Notes: generated by a model not told the origin, from the sequence alone. DNA of 64,000 nucleotides from Candidatus Scalindua sp. SCAELEC01 (GCA_004282745.1 SHMT01000019.1:28373-92372); one strand, 5' to 3'; counted from the stretch's first letter, positions 25,779-36,499 are shown. Numbers and translations are program-made.

Positions 25779-27554
25779 TTGGTAGCAACATATCCGTGGC
25801 TATGGAACATGCAAAACACTACAACACCAACCAAAGTAACAGAAAACGGAATCGTATGGACTGTACGAAAAGGATATGAAAATCTTCAAGATACGCTTAA
25901 TCTTAACAATCTCCAGTCAACGTTACAGGAAAAACCGTATACGTTAATAAAAGATACAAAGGTGAGATCTGTTTTCTTCATCCCGAATATAGACACACAT
26001 AACAGAAATATATATGTTAAGTATTTCAAGGAGAGAGCTCCCAGAGACTTTAATCGATATCTTGATTTCGTCAAGCATCTCTTTATACATACAAAAGCCG
26101 AAACCGAATGGGATGTTGGAAATAGACTCTTAAGCAAGGATATTAATACGGCCCTCCCCCTGGCAATAGCGGAAAAAAGGTCGTGGATTTTCCGTAAAAA
26201 CAGTCTGTTAATTACACAAGCCATATCAAATAGTGAATGTCTGATGGATTTTTTTCAATCGAGCTTTCACGGTACCTCCTCCGGGGATGAATCGATCAGG
26301 AAAGATCACCTTATTCATGATCTGGCACTATTTGTGAAAGAGATCCATAGTAAGGGGTTTTTTCACAGCGACTTCCATGCGGGTAATGTTCTCATACAAT
26401 TTCACCATGATCATACCGGGCAGGACCAACCGTATTCATTGTACCTGATAGACCTCCATCACGTAAAGGTGCTGAAATCGTTATCGAGACTCAAGATTTT
26501 GTATAATATCGCACAACTCTTTAATTCTCTCTCTTCATCTTTGACACAATCTGACAAACGACAGTTTTTCCAATCGTATGGAAATGATAGCTTTGGTAAC
26601 ACAAAAGATATTGAAGGGCTTGTTGACCAGGCTGATACCCTATCATCCAGGCTACGGTTCACCCATTATAAAAGCAGGCTAAAGAGATGTCTGAAAAAAA
26701 GTAGTCTCTTTTCAAAGAAAAGATTGAACAGCTTCAAGATATTTTTTAGAAAGGGATATGATACGGAACGTTTTTTTAACCTCATAGAAAGTCATAATAA
26801 TGCGCTGGTACATAAGAGTTGCGACAGAATCCTTAAGCACGATAGAAAGACCATCTTAACGAGACACCCCTTTAAGGACAAAGGCATTCACAACGTTATC
26901 GTAAAGCACTACAAAACGCCGCGTGGCCTGAGCCTCATAAAAAACAGCTTTCGTAAGTCATCGGGAAAGAGAGCTTGGATTTCCGGTAACGGTTTATTAG
27001 TGTATGGATTTGGTACTGCCCTGCCTCTCACCTTAATAGAAAAGAGGATGCTGGGCGTGGTCACGGACAGCTACATAATCATGGAAGAGGTCTCTCACTC
27101 ACTTGAGATGGATAGATACATCCTCAAACATTTCTCTGACCAAGGAGAATCGAAATTCGCCACAATGATAAAAAAGAGGAGAAGTTTTTTAGACCACTTT
27201 GCACAAATCATTGCAAAAATGCATAATAAGGGAGTGTTTCATCACGACTTGAAGAGCTGTAATATAATGGTAACGGATAATTCATCGTTCGATTTCACGT
27301 TTCTCGATTTTGATAATATACGGTTTGGAAAACATGTGAGTATCCAGGAAAGGATAAGGAATTTAACTCAAATCAATCTCTCAACTCCGGGATGTATGAC
27401 TCTGAAGGACCGACTGAGGTTTTTAGGGACATACCTCAGGCAATGCAATCTGCAAGAGGAGAAAAGAAAGATCCGTAATGAAGTTGCCACCATCAGCAAG
27501 GGAGAAAAAATACTCTATGTTTCATGTAAGGGAGATGTGACGGAAGATTGGTAG
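25779..27554 (+). CDS. Tandem WaaP/Kdo-kinase-like lipopolysaccharide kinase
   Basis: 591 residues with two protein-kinase-fold domains in a row. Domain 1 has the catalytic loop HSDFHAGN (196-203) and LIDLHH (224-228, D225 as metal ligand). Domain 2 has HHDLKSCN (488-495) and FLDFDN (508-513). Family members phosphorylate Kdo or heptose of the LPS core in the cytoplasm. Two intact-looking active sites in one chain are unusual. The start is a TTG; an ATG at 25809 is the alternative. The stop overlaps the start of the next gene by seven bases, linking it to a GT2 enzyme. Confidence 0.78.
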   Translation: MVATYPWLWNMQNTTTPTKVTENGIVWTVRKGYENLQDTLNLNNLQSTLQEKPYTLIKDTKVRSVFFIPNIDTHNRNIYVKYFKERAPRDFNRYLDFVKHLFIHTKAETEWDVGNRLLSKDINTALPLAIAEKRSWIFRKNSLLITQAISNSECLMDFFQSSFHGTSSGDESIRKDHLIHDLALFVKEIHSKGFFHSDFHAGNVLIQFHHDHTGQDQPYSLYLIDLHHVKVLKSLSRLKILYNIAQLFNSLSSSLTQSDKRQFFQSYGNDSFGNTKDIEGLVDQADTLSSRLRFTHYKSRLKRCLKKSSLFSKKRLNSFKIFFRKGYDTERFFNLIESHNNALVHKSCDRILKHDRKTILTRHPFKDKGIHNVIVKHYKTPRGLSLIKNSFRKSSGKRAWISGNGLLVYGFGTALPLTLIEKRMLGVVTDSYIIMEEVSHSLEMDRYILKHFSDQGESKFATMIKKRRSFLDHFAQIIAKMHNKGVFHHDLKSCNIMVTDNSSFDFTFLDFDNIRFGKHVSIQERIRNLTQINLSTPGCMTLKDRLRFLGTYLRQCNLQEEKRKIRNEVATISKGEKILYVSCKGDVTEDW

Positions 27555-28489
27555 ATATCTCTTTTATCATCGTCAATTGGAATACCCGCAATATCTTGAT
27601 AAATTGCATAGATTCAATTTATCAAACGGTCAAGGGTATTGATTTTGAGATCTGTGTGGTTGACAATAACTCAAATGATGGAAGTCAAGAAGCGATACGG
27701 AAACACTTCCCGAACGTAACCCTTATTGAAAACAGTTCAAATACCGGATTCGGCTATGCAAATAACCAGGCCCTCAAAATAATGAAGGGAAGGTTCTCCG
27801 TGCACCTTAACAGTGATACTATCTTGCAGGAAGAGGCTATAAAAAATCTCTTAAACTTTATGAAAGGGTACTCAAGTACCGGATTGTGTGGTGTACAACT
27901 CCTCAACGAGGATGGCTCTAAACAAAATTCGATCGATAATTTCCCCTCGCTAGAAACGGAGCTTCTTAACAAAAGTATTCTCCGTCTCCTATTCCCCCAT
28001 ACATACCCGAGTAAAAGCAAAAACATTAATAAACCAATAGAGGTTGATTCGGTAATTGGGGCTTGTATAATGGTGCGAAAAGAGGCGATAGATGAGGTGG
28101 GGATTTTTGACGAGGATTACTTCTTCTTTCTTGAAGAGACCGATTGGTGTTTTCGGATGAAGAAGAGTGGATGGAAGGTCTACCATTTCCCAGGGGCCAA
28201 AGTCCTTCATCTTGCTGGGCACAGCAAAAAAAAGGTCCCCTGGCAGGCACAGATAGAGTACTATCGATCACTCTATCTGTTCTTTAAGAAAAACCGAGGT
28301 CTTGGATCATACATTACCCTCCGTATTCTGAAACCTATTAAGGTCTTCATAAGCCTGATCTTAAACTTTCTTGCAAATCTGATACTGCTGTTTCAAAACG
28401 AACGGCAGAGGAACAAATTGGTAAGATACTATAAATTATTCATATGGCATTTACTTTTCTGCCCTGATACTATGGGTATCCGAAATTAA
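27548..28489 (+). CDS. GT2-family glycosyltransferase (rhamnosyltransferase-like)
   Basis: 313 residues. GT-A fold with FIIVNWNTRN, CVVDNNSNDGS at 36-46, the metal motif HLNSD at 86-90 and EETDWCFRMKKSGWKV (catalytic-base region about 196-211). C-terminal hydrophobic stretch about 265-285 suggests membrane contact. Resembles WbbL-type rhamnosyl or similar O-antigen transferases; donor unknown. TTG start with GGAAGA upstream, overlapping the kinase gene. Confidence 0.82.
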   Translation: MVDISFIIVNWNTRNILINCIDSIYQTVKGIDFEICVVDNNSNDGSQEAIRKHFPNVTLIENSSNTGFGYANNQALKIMKGRFSVHLNSDTILQEEAIKNLLNFMKGYSSTGLCGVQLLNEDGSKQNSIDNFPSLETELLNKSILRLLFPHTYPSKSKNINKPIEVDSVIGACIMVRKEAIDEVGIFDEDYFFFLEETDWCFRMKKSGWKVYHFPGAKVLHLAGHSKKKVPWQAQIEYYRSLYLFFKKNRGLGSYITLRILKPIKVFISLILNFLANLILLFQNERQRNKLVRYYKLFIWHLLFCPDTMGIRN

Positions 28490-28511
28490 TCGCAAAAAGA
28501 GTACGGAACAG

Positions 28512-29429
28512 ATGAACACCATAAGTAAATACATTCAGAGCTCTTCACCCTTTGGCGCCTTCAAATGCAACTTTAAGGATGAGGCAGAGGCCTATTCGGC
28601 ATCTAAGGTCGTCGTAGTCGGTGTACCCTACGACGGAACTACGACCTTTCAACCAGGAACCAGAAACGGGCCAACCAGTATCTTACACGCATCTCCAAAC
28701 CTTGAGCACTACGATAGAGAGCTGGGAAATATCTTTGAAATTGGTATTTATACTGCGGGAATTGTAGATATAGAAGAGATACACGTAAATCCATCAGACG
28801 TCATCAATAGGGTCTATGAAGTGAGTAAAAAGTTTGTTTCAGATGGCAAATTTCTTGTTACGATAGGAGGTGAACACTCTGTAACGCAGGGGATCGTCAG
28901 GGCATACAAAGAAAAATATAGAAACCTATCGGTTCTCCAACTCGATGCACACCACGATCTGATGGAAACATACGGCGGTTCGAAATATAGCCATGCAAGC
29001 GTATCGAAGAGATTGATCGACTTGAAGTGCCGCCTCACACAGTTTGGTATACGGGTCACGTCTGAGGAAGAGCATAATTTTATCCGCAAAGAGGCGCACG
29101 GTCTCAGGATATTTTACGCAAAAGATATCTACGATAATGCACGCTGGCACGAAGAGGCGATAGAATCATTACACGACGATGTTTACCTGACCATTGACCT
29201 TGATGGTCTTGACCCCTCGATAATGCCTGCCACCGGTACCCCAGTCCCCGGCGGACTGGGTTGGTACGAAACTCTCAATTTTCTCAAGAAGGTATATGAA
29301 GCGAGAAGGGTCGTGGGCCTTGATCTTATGGAGCTCCAGCCGATACCGGGAGATGAATCACCAAACTTCCTCGCAGCCGATCTTATTTACAAGAATATCG
29401 GGTTTCTGAAAAAATATTTAAAGCGATAG
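28512..29429 (+). CDS. speB: Agmatinase / ureohydrolase
   Basis: 305 residues. Hydrolyses agmatine to putrescine and urea with two Mn ions. Metal motifs GGEHS (119-123), LDAHHDL (144-150) and DLDGLDP (229-235) are intact, as are GVPYDGTTTFQPGTRNGP and GTPVPGGL. Arginase is less likely because of the agmatinase-like N terminus. It follows the glycosyltransferase by 22 bases and may share its transcript. No arginine decarboxylase is nearby. Confidence 0.9.
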   Translation: MNTISKYIQSSSPFGAFKCNFKDEAEAYSASKVVVVGVPYDGTTTFQPGTRNGPTSILHASPNLEHYDRELGNIFEIGIYTAGIVDIEEIHVNPSDVINRVYEVSKKFVSDGKFLVTIGGEHSVTQGIVRAYKEKYRNLSVLQLDAHHDLMETYGGSKYSHASVSKRLIDLKCRLTQFGIRVTSEEEHNFIRKEAHGLRIFYAKDIYDNARWHEEAIESLHDDVYLTIDLDGLDPSIMPATGTPVPGGLGWYETLNFLKKVYEARRVVGLDLMELQPIPGDESPNFLAADLIYKNIGFLKKYLKR

Positions 29430-29490
29430 GTCCGGCAAGTTACGATGCTTACTATCAGACACAGCAACCAGCTTTTTAGCAGATAGTCGG

Positions 29491-29940
29491 TTACCCGGCA
29501 TCTGCCTCTAGTTGATCCGCAACTGACTGATTTAATATCTTTTGCGCCTCGACAAGCTCTTTAAATTTAGATTCAATTTTCCCTAGATTTTTGGATAGCA
29601 CAGCCGCGAGCAGGTCGCCCTCTATTTCAGCAACATCAATTCTTTTATAATAATCCATACTCTCCTTAAGATGGGCCAGGACAATTTTCCCCGTCAAGAC
29701 AGGATGGTTGTTGGTAACATTTGCCTCTTCATATCGAGTGCCATGCTCCAACTCAACTTCCAGTCCTTGCTTGAAGTTTTCAATGGTAATATTCATATTT
29801 GTAGTATTTACCAGTTTTAAGATCGCTGCGGTCTCTTCTTCGGTAACTGTCGGGTCCGTTATTTTAGACCAATCTCGAAACCCAAGTTTCTCGCACACTC
29901 TCTTTACTTCTCCGGTTGAAATATATTCAGTCAAAGGCAT
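29491..29940 (-). CDS. DUF5661 family protein
   Basis: 149 residues, predicted all-helical. Family signature FKQGLEVELEHGTRYEEANV then HPVLTGKIVLAHLKESMDYYKRI. Function unknown. It is convergent with agmatinase, and GGAAAGGAGC lies just before its ATG. A helical bundle with conserved H and E residues recalls metal-binding bundles, but this is speculation. Confidence 0.65.
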   Translation of the reverse strand: MPLTEYISTGEVKRVCEKLGFRDWSKITDPTVTEEETAAILKLVNTTNMNITIENFKQGLEVELEHGTRYEEANVTNNHPVLTGKIVLAHLKESMDYYKRIDVAEIEGDLLAAVLSKNLGKIESKFKELVEAQKILNQSVADQLEADAG

Positions 29941-30243
29941 AAACAGCTCCTTTCCTATTTATCTGACGACAAAAATAAATTACTGTTCTGTAGAAAATGT
30001 TTCAATTACCCGAAAATATTTTGACAGTAATTCAAGTAAAACCGTTCTCTAGAGAATGTTGATTAATCCATATACAATGACATTCAAGGTTAATACATTA
30101 TTTTTAGGAAAGCAAGTGAAATTTCTCAACGGTAAAAGACGAAAACGTAAGCCTGCAATTAATACGTTTCTGGATCTGAACTATTAAAACAGATGTCAGT
30201 GCTTTCGTTTCGAGCACATTCTCACACCACAAATAAGTGGCCG

Positions 30244-30462
30244 TTACCATCGCTGCTTATCTGATGAAAGGCACCAGAAGTACCCTTTCCCAACGTTTTC
30301 CTGAATCCACTCTTGAGTCCTGAATACCTGTACCGGATCTAAAAAGGGCGATGCTTCCGTATTTATAAGAACAACCTCTCCTCCGGTATAGTGCGTCTTG
30401 GAATGCTTAAAAATTTGTACAACAAAAACAAAAAGAGGCAAAGAGGCAAGAATGTTTTTCAC
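30244..30462 (-). CDS. Hypothetical protein, 72 residues
   Basis: Short frame with a plausible ribosome site (GTAGGTGA). N-terminal hydrophobic segment MKNILASLPLFVFVV could be a signal or anchor; the rest (LINTEASPFLDPVQVF) is not recognised. 29941-30243 holds no other gene. Confidence 0.35.
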   Translation of the reverse strand: MKNILASLPLFVFVVQIFKHSKTHYTGGEVVLINTEASPFLDPVQVFRTQEWIQENVGKGYFWCLSSDKQRW

Positions 30463-30568
30463 CTACCGTCTGTCAGGCTGTGTCAAGAGAAAAAGCTCCA
30501 CTTTCCATTTTACCAATAGGAGAGAGTAGGATAAACTATGCCGCATCAAAATGTAATTCCTGAAAAAA

Positions 30569-33500
30569 TTAGCGGTCCCAATCGTGCAAATCGTTTATAT
30601 CACCAATAGGGTTGGCGTTTGCCGCATCGTTAATCATCTGCTGCTCTGCACTGACGCCTTCCGACCAGAAGGTAGCGGACTCTTCTGCCGTCAGACAATC
30701 AAGTGTTGCCCAGTCTACCCAGAGGCCGTCTGTTGTAGAATTACCCCGGTAAAAGCTCATACCGACCCTGCCTGATGAAAGGTCGTTGTCCCAACCGACC
30801 CAGACAAGGGTACCGTTAATATAAAACCTCAAGTTAGGACCATTTGCAACGACCCGCAATACATTCCATGCATCACCGGTATGTATGGCAGATGATGGCG
30901 CCGAGCTTTGGAGTGAAAAGTTATAGTCGTTAACAGTCTTCCACACAGAAAATCTACCGCTTTTAGAATAAATAAATGAATAAGTGTTAGATGGATGCTC
31001 TCCTTCATCATCCGATATCTCTCCGCTTACGTGCACTAAGAGCCTGTTAGAAAGGCTGTCACCCCCTTCTTCGTGACGGCGTAACTTCACCCGGTAATCA
31101 ACGTCCGAATAGGTACTATTGTAAGTGGATATGGTTGATGGATCATAGAAGTCGGTTGACGTAAAGACCCCTTCGGAAAAATAGTATCCTCCAGACACAA
31201 TATTCCAGGTCCCGAAATCGCGTATCCAGTTTGGGGCATTACCACTGCCGTTAAACTGTGAATCAAAGCCTGTACATCCTCCATCTCCGTCAGCACACGC
31301 CTTAAAGGTATAGTCCTTATGTCTCCATTCATCCAGGTAGTATAACAACCTAACGTACACTCTGCTGCCATTTGAGGGGAGCCCGACTACCGTACTACCC
31401 GTTGCAGTGCCCAATTCACCACTATCGAAATAGTCACTCCGCCCAACACGGCTGCCGGCATACACTCTGAAGTTTATGGAACCATTCGGGTTTGTCCATG
31501 TGAACGTGTGCGTTGAGCACTCTAATTGAGAACCTTGTGTTGGTGATATTATTGAAGGTGTAGGATCGCCTTGACAAGCCGTATACCGAAATTCAACAAA
31601 CTGCCCTGGACCCGGGTCATACCAGAGCTTGACAAAGATCGTGCTCCCATCTTCTGGAATTCCACTTACGGTGCGGGATGTAGCGGTTCTAATATTCCCT
31701 TCGCTATAAATATCATATCCCCCCGGCGTGGTTCCCACATAGAGAGACCACCTACTTACTGGGGTTCCATTGGGTGACCAATGGAAGGTCACATCACCAC
31801 AAGGCAAGGTCGTATTAGGCGCTGGATTGGTTATCTCCGGTACACTAGTGGCTGGCCAAGTCCCTGACAATTCATAAGTTTCATTCGGGTGATGTGATGA
31901 ATCAGCACCAGAGATTGAAATAAAATATGTACCTGGTAATGCGCTGTATAGTATACTATCATGTGCACAATCACCATTTTCAGAATAGCTAACGAGAATA
32001 TTTTTTGAATCAAAAAGATACATATTGTAATCCAGACATGGAGTTTGCGGAGATTTTAATTCGAGTTCGATATCCCCTTCACTACCGATTTCAATTTTAT
32101 ACCAGTCAATATCTGTAGGACTACATATCTTCGCATTGTAACTACCTCCTGGTGTTAACGGACGATAGGCGTAAGATCTGGAATTATTTGGTTCATAATC
32201 GTCTGTACATGCTTGACCCTGTGTCAGGTAAACATAATCGGCAAAATGGTTCCAGGTATCACCGATTCTCCACCTCAACCGTACATATAATGGATTCCCA
32301 TTAGTGGGTATTCCCGTTACCGCATAGGTTGTGGTGGTGATGTTGTTCCGTTTTAGAATGTCGGAACTACCGGGGCCTGTTGTTCCAATATGGAGCCGGT
32401 AGCGCTCTTCCTCGGTTCCGGCAACCCACTGGAAGAGAGCGCTCTTTTCCGTAAATGTTGAACCGGGTGCTGGAACTGTTATGACCGGTGGATCACCGCC
32501 AATGGAGACCGTCACCATTGCCTCGTTAGAGTTCAAGCCAAGATCGTCATCCACCGTATACCTGAATCTATCCTGGCCTGAGTATCCTGCGAAAGGAGTA
32601 TAAGTCACGGTACCATCCCCATTTGCCACAACCGTACCATTGGTCGGCCCACTTGTGACCACTACCGTGGCGGGGTCGATCGTACCATCAGGATCATGGT
32701 CACCCGTTATCACCCTAATACGAACCGGTGTGTCCACTGTTGTAGTCGCTGTGTCGTCATCCGCAGTAGGCGCCTGATTGTCGCCACCCAGCATCTGGTA
32801 AACATAATCGGAAAAATGGTTCCAGGTATTACCGATTCTCCACCTCAACCTTACATATATCGGATTCCCATTGAGGGTAATTCCTGTTACCCTGTACGAT
32901 GTTGTTGCGAGATTGTTTCGTTTTAAAATGTCGGAACTACCCGGACCTTTTGTCCCAATGTGGAGCCGGTAGCGCCCTTCCTCGGTGCCGGTGTCCCATT
33001 TGAAAGTAACAACCGTTGTCGTCAATGTCGAGCCGGCCGTTGGACTTATTAACGCTGGAGGATCACCGCGAATAGTGACCGTTACCGTTGCCGCGTTAGA
33101 GGTTGCCCCAAGAGCGTCATTCACCGTATATCTGAATGTGTCCTGGCCGCTGTATCCAGCCAAAGGGGTATATGTCACGGTGCCATCCCCGTTCGCCACA
33201 GCCATACCATTGGTCGGTCCACTTACGACCACTACCGTGGCAGGGTCAATCGTGCCATCAGGGTCATGGTCACCGGATATCACCCTTATACGAACCGGTG
33301 TGGCCACAGTCGTTGTCTCCGTGTCGTCATGCGCGGTAGGTGACTGATTGCCATCCCCCTGAGTCCGATAAACATAATCCGCAAAATGGTTCCAGGTATC
33401 ACCGATTCTCCACCTCAGTCTTACATATATCGGATTTCCATCTATGGGGATTCCCGTTACCGTATACGATGTTGCTGCGAGATTGTTTCGTTTTAAAATG

Positions 33501-36499
33501 TCGGAACTACCCGGACCTGTTGACCCAATATGGAGCCGGTAAAGATCTTCGTCGCCCCCCGCATCCCACTTGAAGGCAACGGTTGAAGTCGTCAATGTCG
33601 AGCCGGGTGACGGATTTGTCACATTGACTATTCCGTCTACAAAAAAATAGTTAAAATAGACATCAGTTCCTCCGTCGTTTCCACGCTCCAACCATACTAC
33701 ATATGCGTGTCCGTTTTTATCACTGCTTATCTCGGGGTCATGAGTATATATATTTGGTACAGCGCCCCCCGTATCAAGTATTATGTCACGTTTCTGCCAC
33801 GTCACTCCGTAATCGTCTGAATAGTCAACATAGATGTGACTTTTTCCTAGAGAATACCATGTCACATATACGCGTCCGTTACCGTCACTGCTAATCCGGG
33901 GTCTCCGAGAAGATCCATGTGATTTAGTTGTATCAAGTCTGATGTCGCTCTCTCGCCAAGTAACTCCATAATCGGCTGAATGGTTAAAATAGATGTCATC
34001 TACTCCGTTTCTCTCATCCTTCCAGACCACATAGACATGTCCATTTCCACTACTGCTTATCTCAAGAGAAGATCTCCGTGCTCTACCTGTACCAATCCTT
34101 ATGTCGTTTTCCTGCCACGTCTCCCCGTAATCGTCTGAATAGTTAAAATAGATCTCCTTATTCCTGGCCCTTGCCCCTCTGGCATTTCGGTCATCCACCC
34201 ACACCACATATACGTGGCCGCTTCCATCACTGCTTATCTCAGGATCGGAAGTTGTTGCGGCATCACCTACCGCATCCAATCTTATAGCGCTTGCCTGCCA
34301 CGTCTCCCCGTAATCAGATGAAGAATTAAAAAAGATGTCAGAATTTCCTGCTCTGCTATCACTCCACGTTACATATACGTGCCCATTTCCATCGCTGCTT
34401 ATCTCGGGGTTCCTAGCACCTAGTGCAACACCCGTATCAAGCCTTATGTCGTTTTCTTGCCACGTCACTCCATAATCTGCTGAATAATTAAAATAGATTC
34501 CACCTTTTCCGTTTCGATAATCCGTCCATGACACATACACGTGTCCGCTTTCATCACTGCTTATTTCGGGATAGAGGGAACCATTTGCACCAGGTGCATC
34601 ACCCGTATCAAGCCTTATGGCGCTTGTCTGCCACGTTGCTCCGTAATCTGCTGAATAATTCAAATAGATGTCTGCAAATCCGTTTCTTCTATCCTCCCAT
34701 GTCACATATACGTGCCCGCTACCGTCACTGCTGATCTGGGGGATAAGGTTGGTAAAATGAGTAGGTATACCTGGATCAATTCCCCTATCAATCCTTATGT
34801 CGTTTGCCTGCCACGTCACCCCGTAATCGTCTGAAGAATTAAAATAGATGCCTGCATCTAAATTCCGGGAAACAGTCTCCTTCCACGTTGCATATACATG
34901 CCCATTCCCATCGCTACTTATCTCCGGCTTATCAGAAGAACCCAGACGAAAAATTGGAGTGTTTGTATCTATCTTTATATCGCTCACCTGCCACGTCACT
35001 CCGTAATCATTTGAAGAGTTAAAATAGATGCCTGAATCACTGCTATTCCCATTTCGTTTATCAACCCATGTGACATATACGTGCCCATTTCCATCGCTGC
35101 TTATCTGCGGTGGTATATACGGACCTAGGGTTGCTAAATCTCCCGTATTCAGTCTCATGTCGTCTGATTGCCACGTCACTCCGTTATCTTCTGAATAATT
35201 AAAATAGATGTCTCCGTAGTCGTTGCCGCTGTACTTATTTCGCCAATCTTCCCATGTCACATACACGTGTCCACTTTCATCACTACACATCTGGGGGGAA
35301 TGAGAATGATTTGCACCAGGTGAATCACCCGTATCAAGCCTCATGTCGCTTGACTGCCACGTACCTCCGTAATCTGCTGAATGGTTAAAATAGATGTCAC
35401 CTTTTCCGTTTCGTCTGTCCTGCCATGTCACATACACGTGCCCGTTACCATCACTGCTTATCCGGGGATCTACTGAACCATTTGCACCCGGTGCATCACC
35501 CGTATCAAGCCTTATGTCGCTTGACTGCCACGTACCTCCGTAATCTGCTGAATGGTTAAAATAGATGTCAGCATCACTAAAATAGGGAGAAATATCGTTT
35601 CTATGATCCTCCCATACCACGTATACATGTCCATTGCTGTCACTCGTTATCTGTGGTGAAAGAGAACTATTTGCACCGGGTGAATCACCCGTATCAAGCC
35701 TTATATCGTCAGTTAGCCACGTCATTCCGTAATCTTCTGAATGATTAAAAAAGATGTCAACACTTCCGTTTCGGCTGTCATGCCAAGTCACATATACGTG
35801 CCCGTTACCATCACTGCTTATCCGGGGAGAGGAAGAATTATTTGCACCCGGTGCATCACCCACATCCAGTCTTATGTCACTCGTCTGCCACGTCTCTCCG
35901 TAATCTTCTGAATAATTAAAATTGATGTCTCCTTTTCCGTTTCGGCTGTCATGCCAAGTCACATATACGTGCCCGTTACCATCACTGCTTATCCGGGGAG
36001 AGGAAGAATAATTTTCACCTGGTGCATTACCTGTATCAAGCCTTATGTCGCTTGTCTTCCACGTCTCTCCGTAATCTTCTGAATAGTTAAAATAGATGTC
36101 ATCTTTTCCGTTTCGATTATCATACCATGTTACATATACGTGCCCGTTACCATCACTGCTTATTTGTGGGCGCTGTGATCTATTTGCACCTGGTACATCA
36201 CCAACATCAAGCCTTATGTCGGTCGTCGGCCATGTAACGCCGTAGTCTGCTGAATAATTAAAATAGATGTCAGTACTTCCGTTTTGCTTATCTTCCCAAA
36301 CAGCGTATACGTACCCGTTGCCATCACTGCTTATCTCGGGATTATCTGAGCGGTCACTGCCCGCCGAATTACCAGTATTCAATTTCGAATCCTTAAGGCC
36401 AGGACCGGCCTGTACTACCCCTAAAGAGCAAGAAACACATACACTGACCATCATGCAAAGAAAACATACAGATATCTTTATCTTATCTCTCACTTTCAT
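30569..36499 (-). CDS. Giant secreted BNR-repeat / Ig-like / LamG-like protein
   Basis: 1976 residues from the ATG that follows AAGGGAG; signal peptide to about residue 31 (ending VVQA). Sixteen tandem BNR/sialidase-type units of 52-62 residues (D-I-R-L-D-T-G.. SSDGNGHVYVTW .. DIYFNYS.DYG.TW) fill roughly the first 960 residues and should form beta-propellers. Then come three YRLHIGSTGPGS modules alternating with two cadherin-like domains (HDPDGTIDPATVVV, DGTVTYTPLAGYSG), a PPC domain (EPNNSRSYAYRP), two more diverged modules and a C-terminal LamG/concanavalin-type domain. No sialidase catalytic residues recognised. Probably an adhesin or carbohydrate-binding surface protein. Confidence 0.85.
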   Translation of the reverse strand: MKVRDKIKISVCFLCMMVSVCVSCSLGVVQAGPGLKDSKLNTGNSAGSDRSDNPEISSDGNGYVYAVWEDKQNGSTDIYFNYSADYGVTWPTTDIRLDVGDVPGANRSQRPQISSDGNGHVYVTWYDNRNGKDDIYFNYSEDYGETWKTSDIRLDTGNAPGENYSSSPRISSDGNGHVYVTWHDSRNGKGDINFNYSEDYGETWQTSDIRLDVGDAPGANNSSSPRISSDGNGHVYVTWHDSRNGSVDIFFNHSEDYGMTWLTDDIRLDTGDSPGANSSLSPQITSDSNGHVYVVWEDHRNDISPYFSDADIYFNHSADYGGTWQSSDIRLDTGDAPGANGSVDPRISSDGNGHVYVTWQDRRNGKGDIYFNHSADYGGTWQSSDMRLDTGDSPGANHSHSPQMCSDESGHVYVTWEDWRNKYSGNDYGDIYFNYSEDNGVTWQSDDMRLNTGDLATLGPYIPPQISSDGNGHVYVTWVDKRNGNSSDSGIYFNSSNDYGVTWQVSDIKIDTNTPIFRLGSSDKPEISSDGNGHVYATWKETVSRNLDAGIYFNSSDDYGVTWQANDIRIDRGIDPGIPTHFTNLIPQISSDGSGHVYVTWEDRRNGFADIYLNYSADYGATWQTSAIRLDTGDAPGANGSLYPEISSDESGHVYVSWTDYRNGKGGIYFNYSADYGVTWQENDIRLDTGVALGARNPEISSDGNGHVYVTWSDSRAGNSDIFFNSSSDYGETWQASAIRLDAVGDAATTSDPEISSDGSGHVYVVWVDDRNARGARARNKEIYFNYSDDYGETWQENDIRIGTGRARRSSLEISSSGNGHVYVVWKDERNGVDDIYFNHSADYGVTWRESDIRLDTTKSHGSSRRPRISSDGNGRVYVTWYSLGKSHIYVDYSDDYGVTWQKRDIILDTGGAVPNIYTHDPEISSDKNGHAYVVWLERGNDGGTDVYFNYFFVDGIVNVTNPSPGSTLTTSTVAFKWDAGGDEDLYRLHIGSTGPGSSDILKRNNLAATSYTVTGIPIDGNPIYVRLRWRIGDTWNHFADYVYRTQGDGNQSPTAHDDTETTTVATPVRIRVISGDHDPDGTIDPATVVVVSGPTNGMAVANGDGTVTYTPLAGYSGQDTFRYTVNDALGATSNAATVTVTIRGDPPALISPTAGSTLTTTVVTFKWDTGTEEGRYRLHIGTKGPGSSDILKRNNLATTSYRVTGITLNGNPIYVRLRWRIGNTWNHFSDYVYQMLGGDNQAPTADDDTATTTVDTPVRIRVITGDHDPDGTIDPATVVVTSGPTNGTVVANGDGTVTYTPFAGYSGQDRFRYTVDDDLGLNSNEAMVTVSIGGDPPVITVPAPGSTFTEKSALFQWVAGTEEERYRLHIGTTGPGSSDILKRNNITTTTYAVTGIPTNGNPLYVRLRWRIGDTWNHFADYVYLTQGQACTDDYEPNNSRSYAYRPLTPGGSYNAKICSPTDIDWYKIEIGSEGDIELELKSPQTPCLDYNMYLFDSKNILVSYSENGDCAHDSILYSALPGTYFISISGADSSHHPNETYELSGTWPATSVPEITNPAPNTTLPCGDVTFHWSPNGTPVSRWSLYVGTTPGGYDIYSEGNIRTATSRTVSGIPEDGSTIFVKLWYDPGPGQFVEFRYTACQGDPTPSIISPTQGSQLECSTHTFTWTNPNGSINFRVYAGSRVGRSDYFDSGELGTATGSTVVGLPSNGSRVYVRLLYYLDEWRHKDYTFKACADGDGGCTGFDSQFNGSGNAPNWIRDFGTWNIVSGGYYFSEGVFTSTDFYDPSTISTYNSTYSDVDYRVKLRRHEEGGDSLSNRLLVHVSGEISDDEGEHPSNTYSFIYSKSGRFSVWKTVNDYNFSLQSSAPSSAIHTGDAWNVLRVVANGPNLRFYINGTLVWVGWDNDLSSGRVGMSFYRGNSTTDGLWVDWATLDCLTAEESATFWSEGVSAEQQMINDAANANPIGDINDLHDWDR

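Noticed and set aside
33630..36420. Regularly spaced repeats that could suggest a CRISPR array
   Set aside because: The period is about 160-190 bases, unit lengths vary and the sequence is one long open frame; these are BNR protein repeats, not CRISPR.
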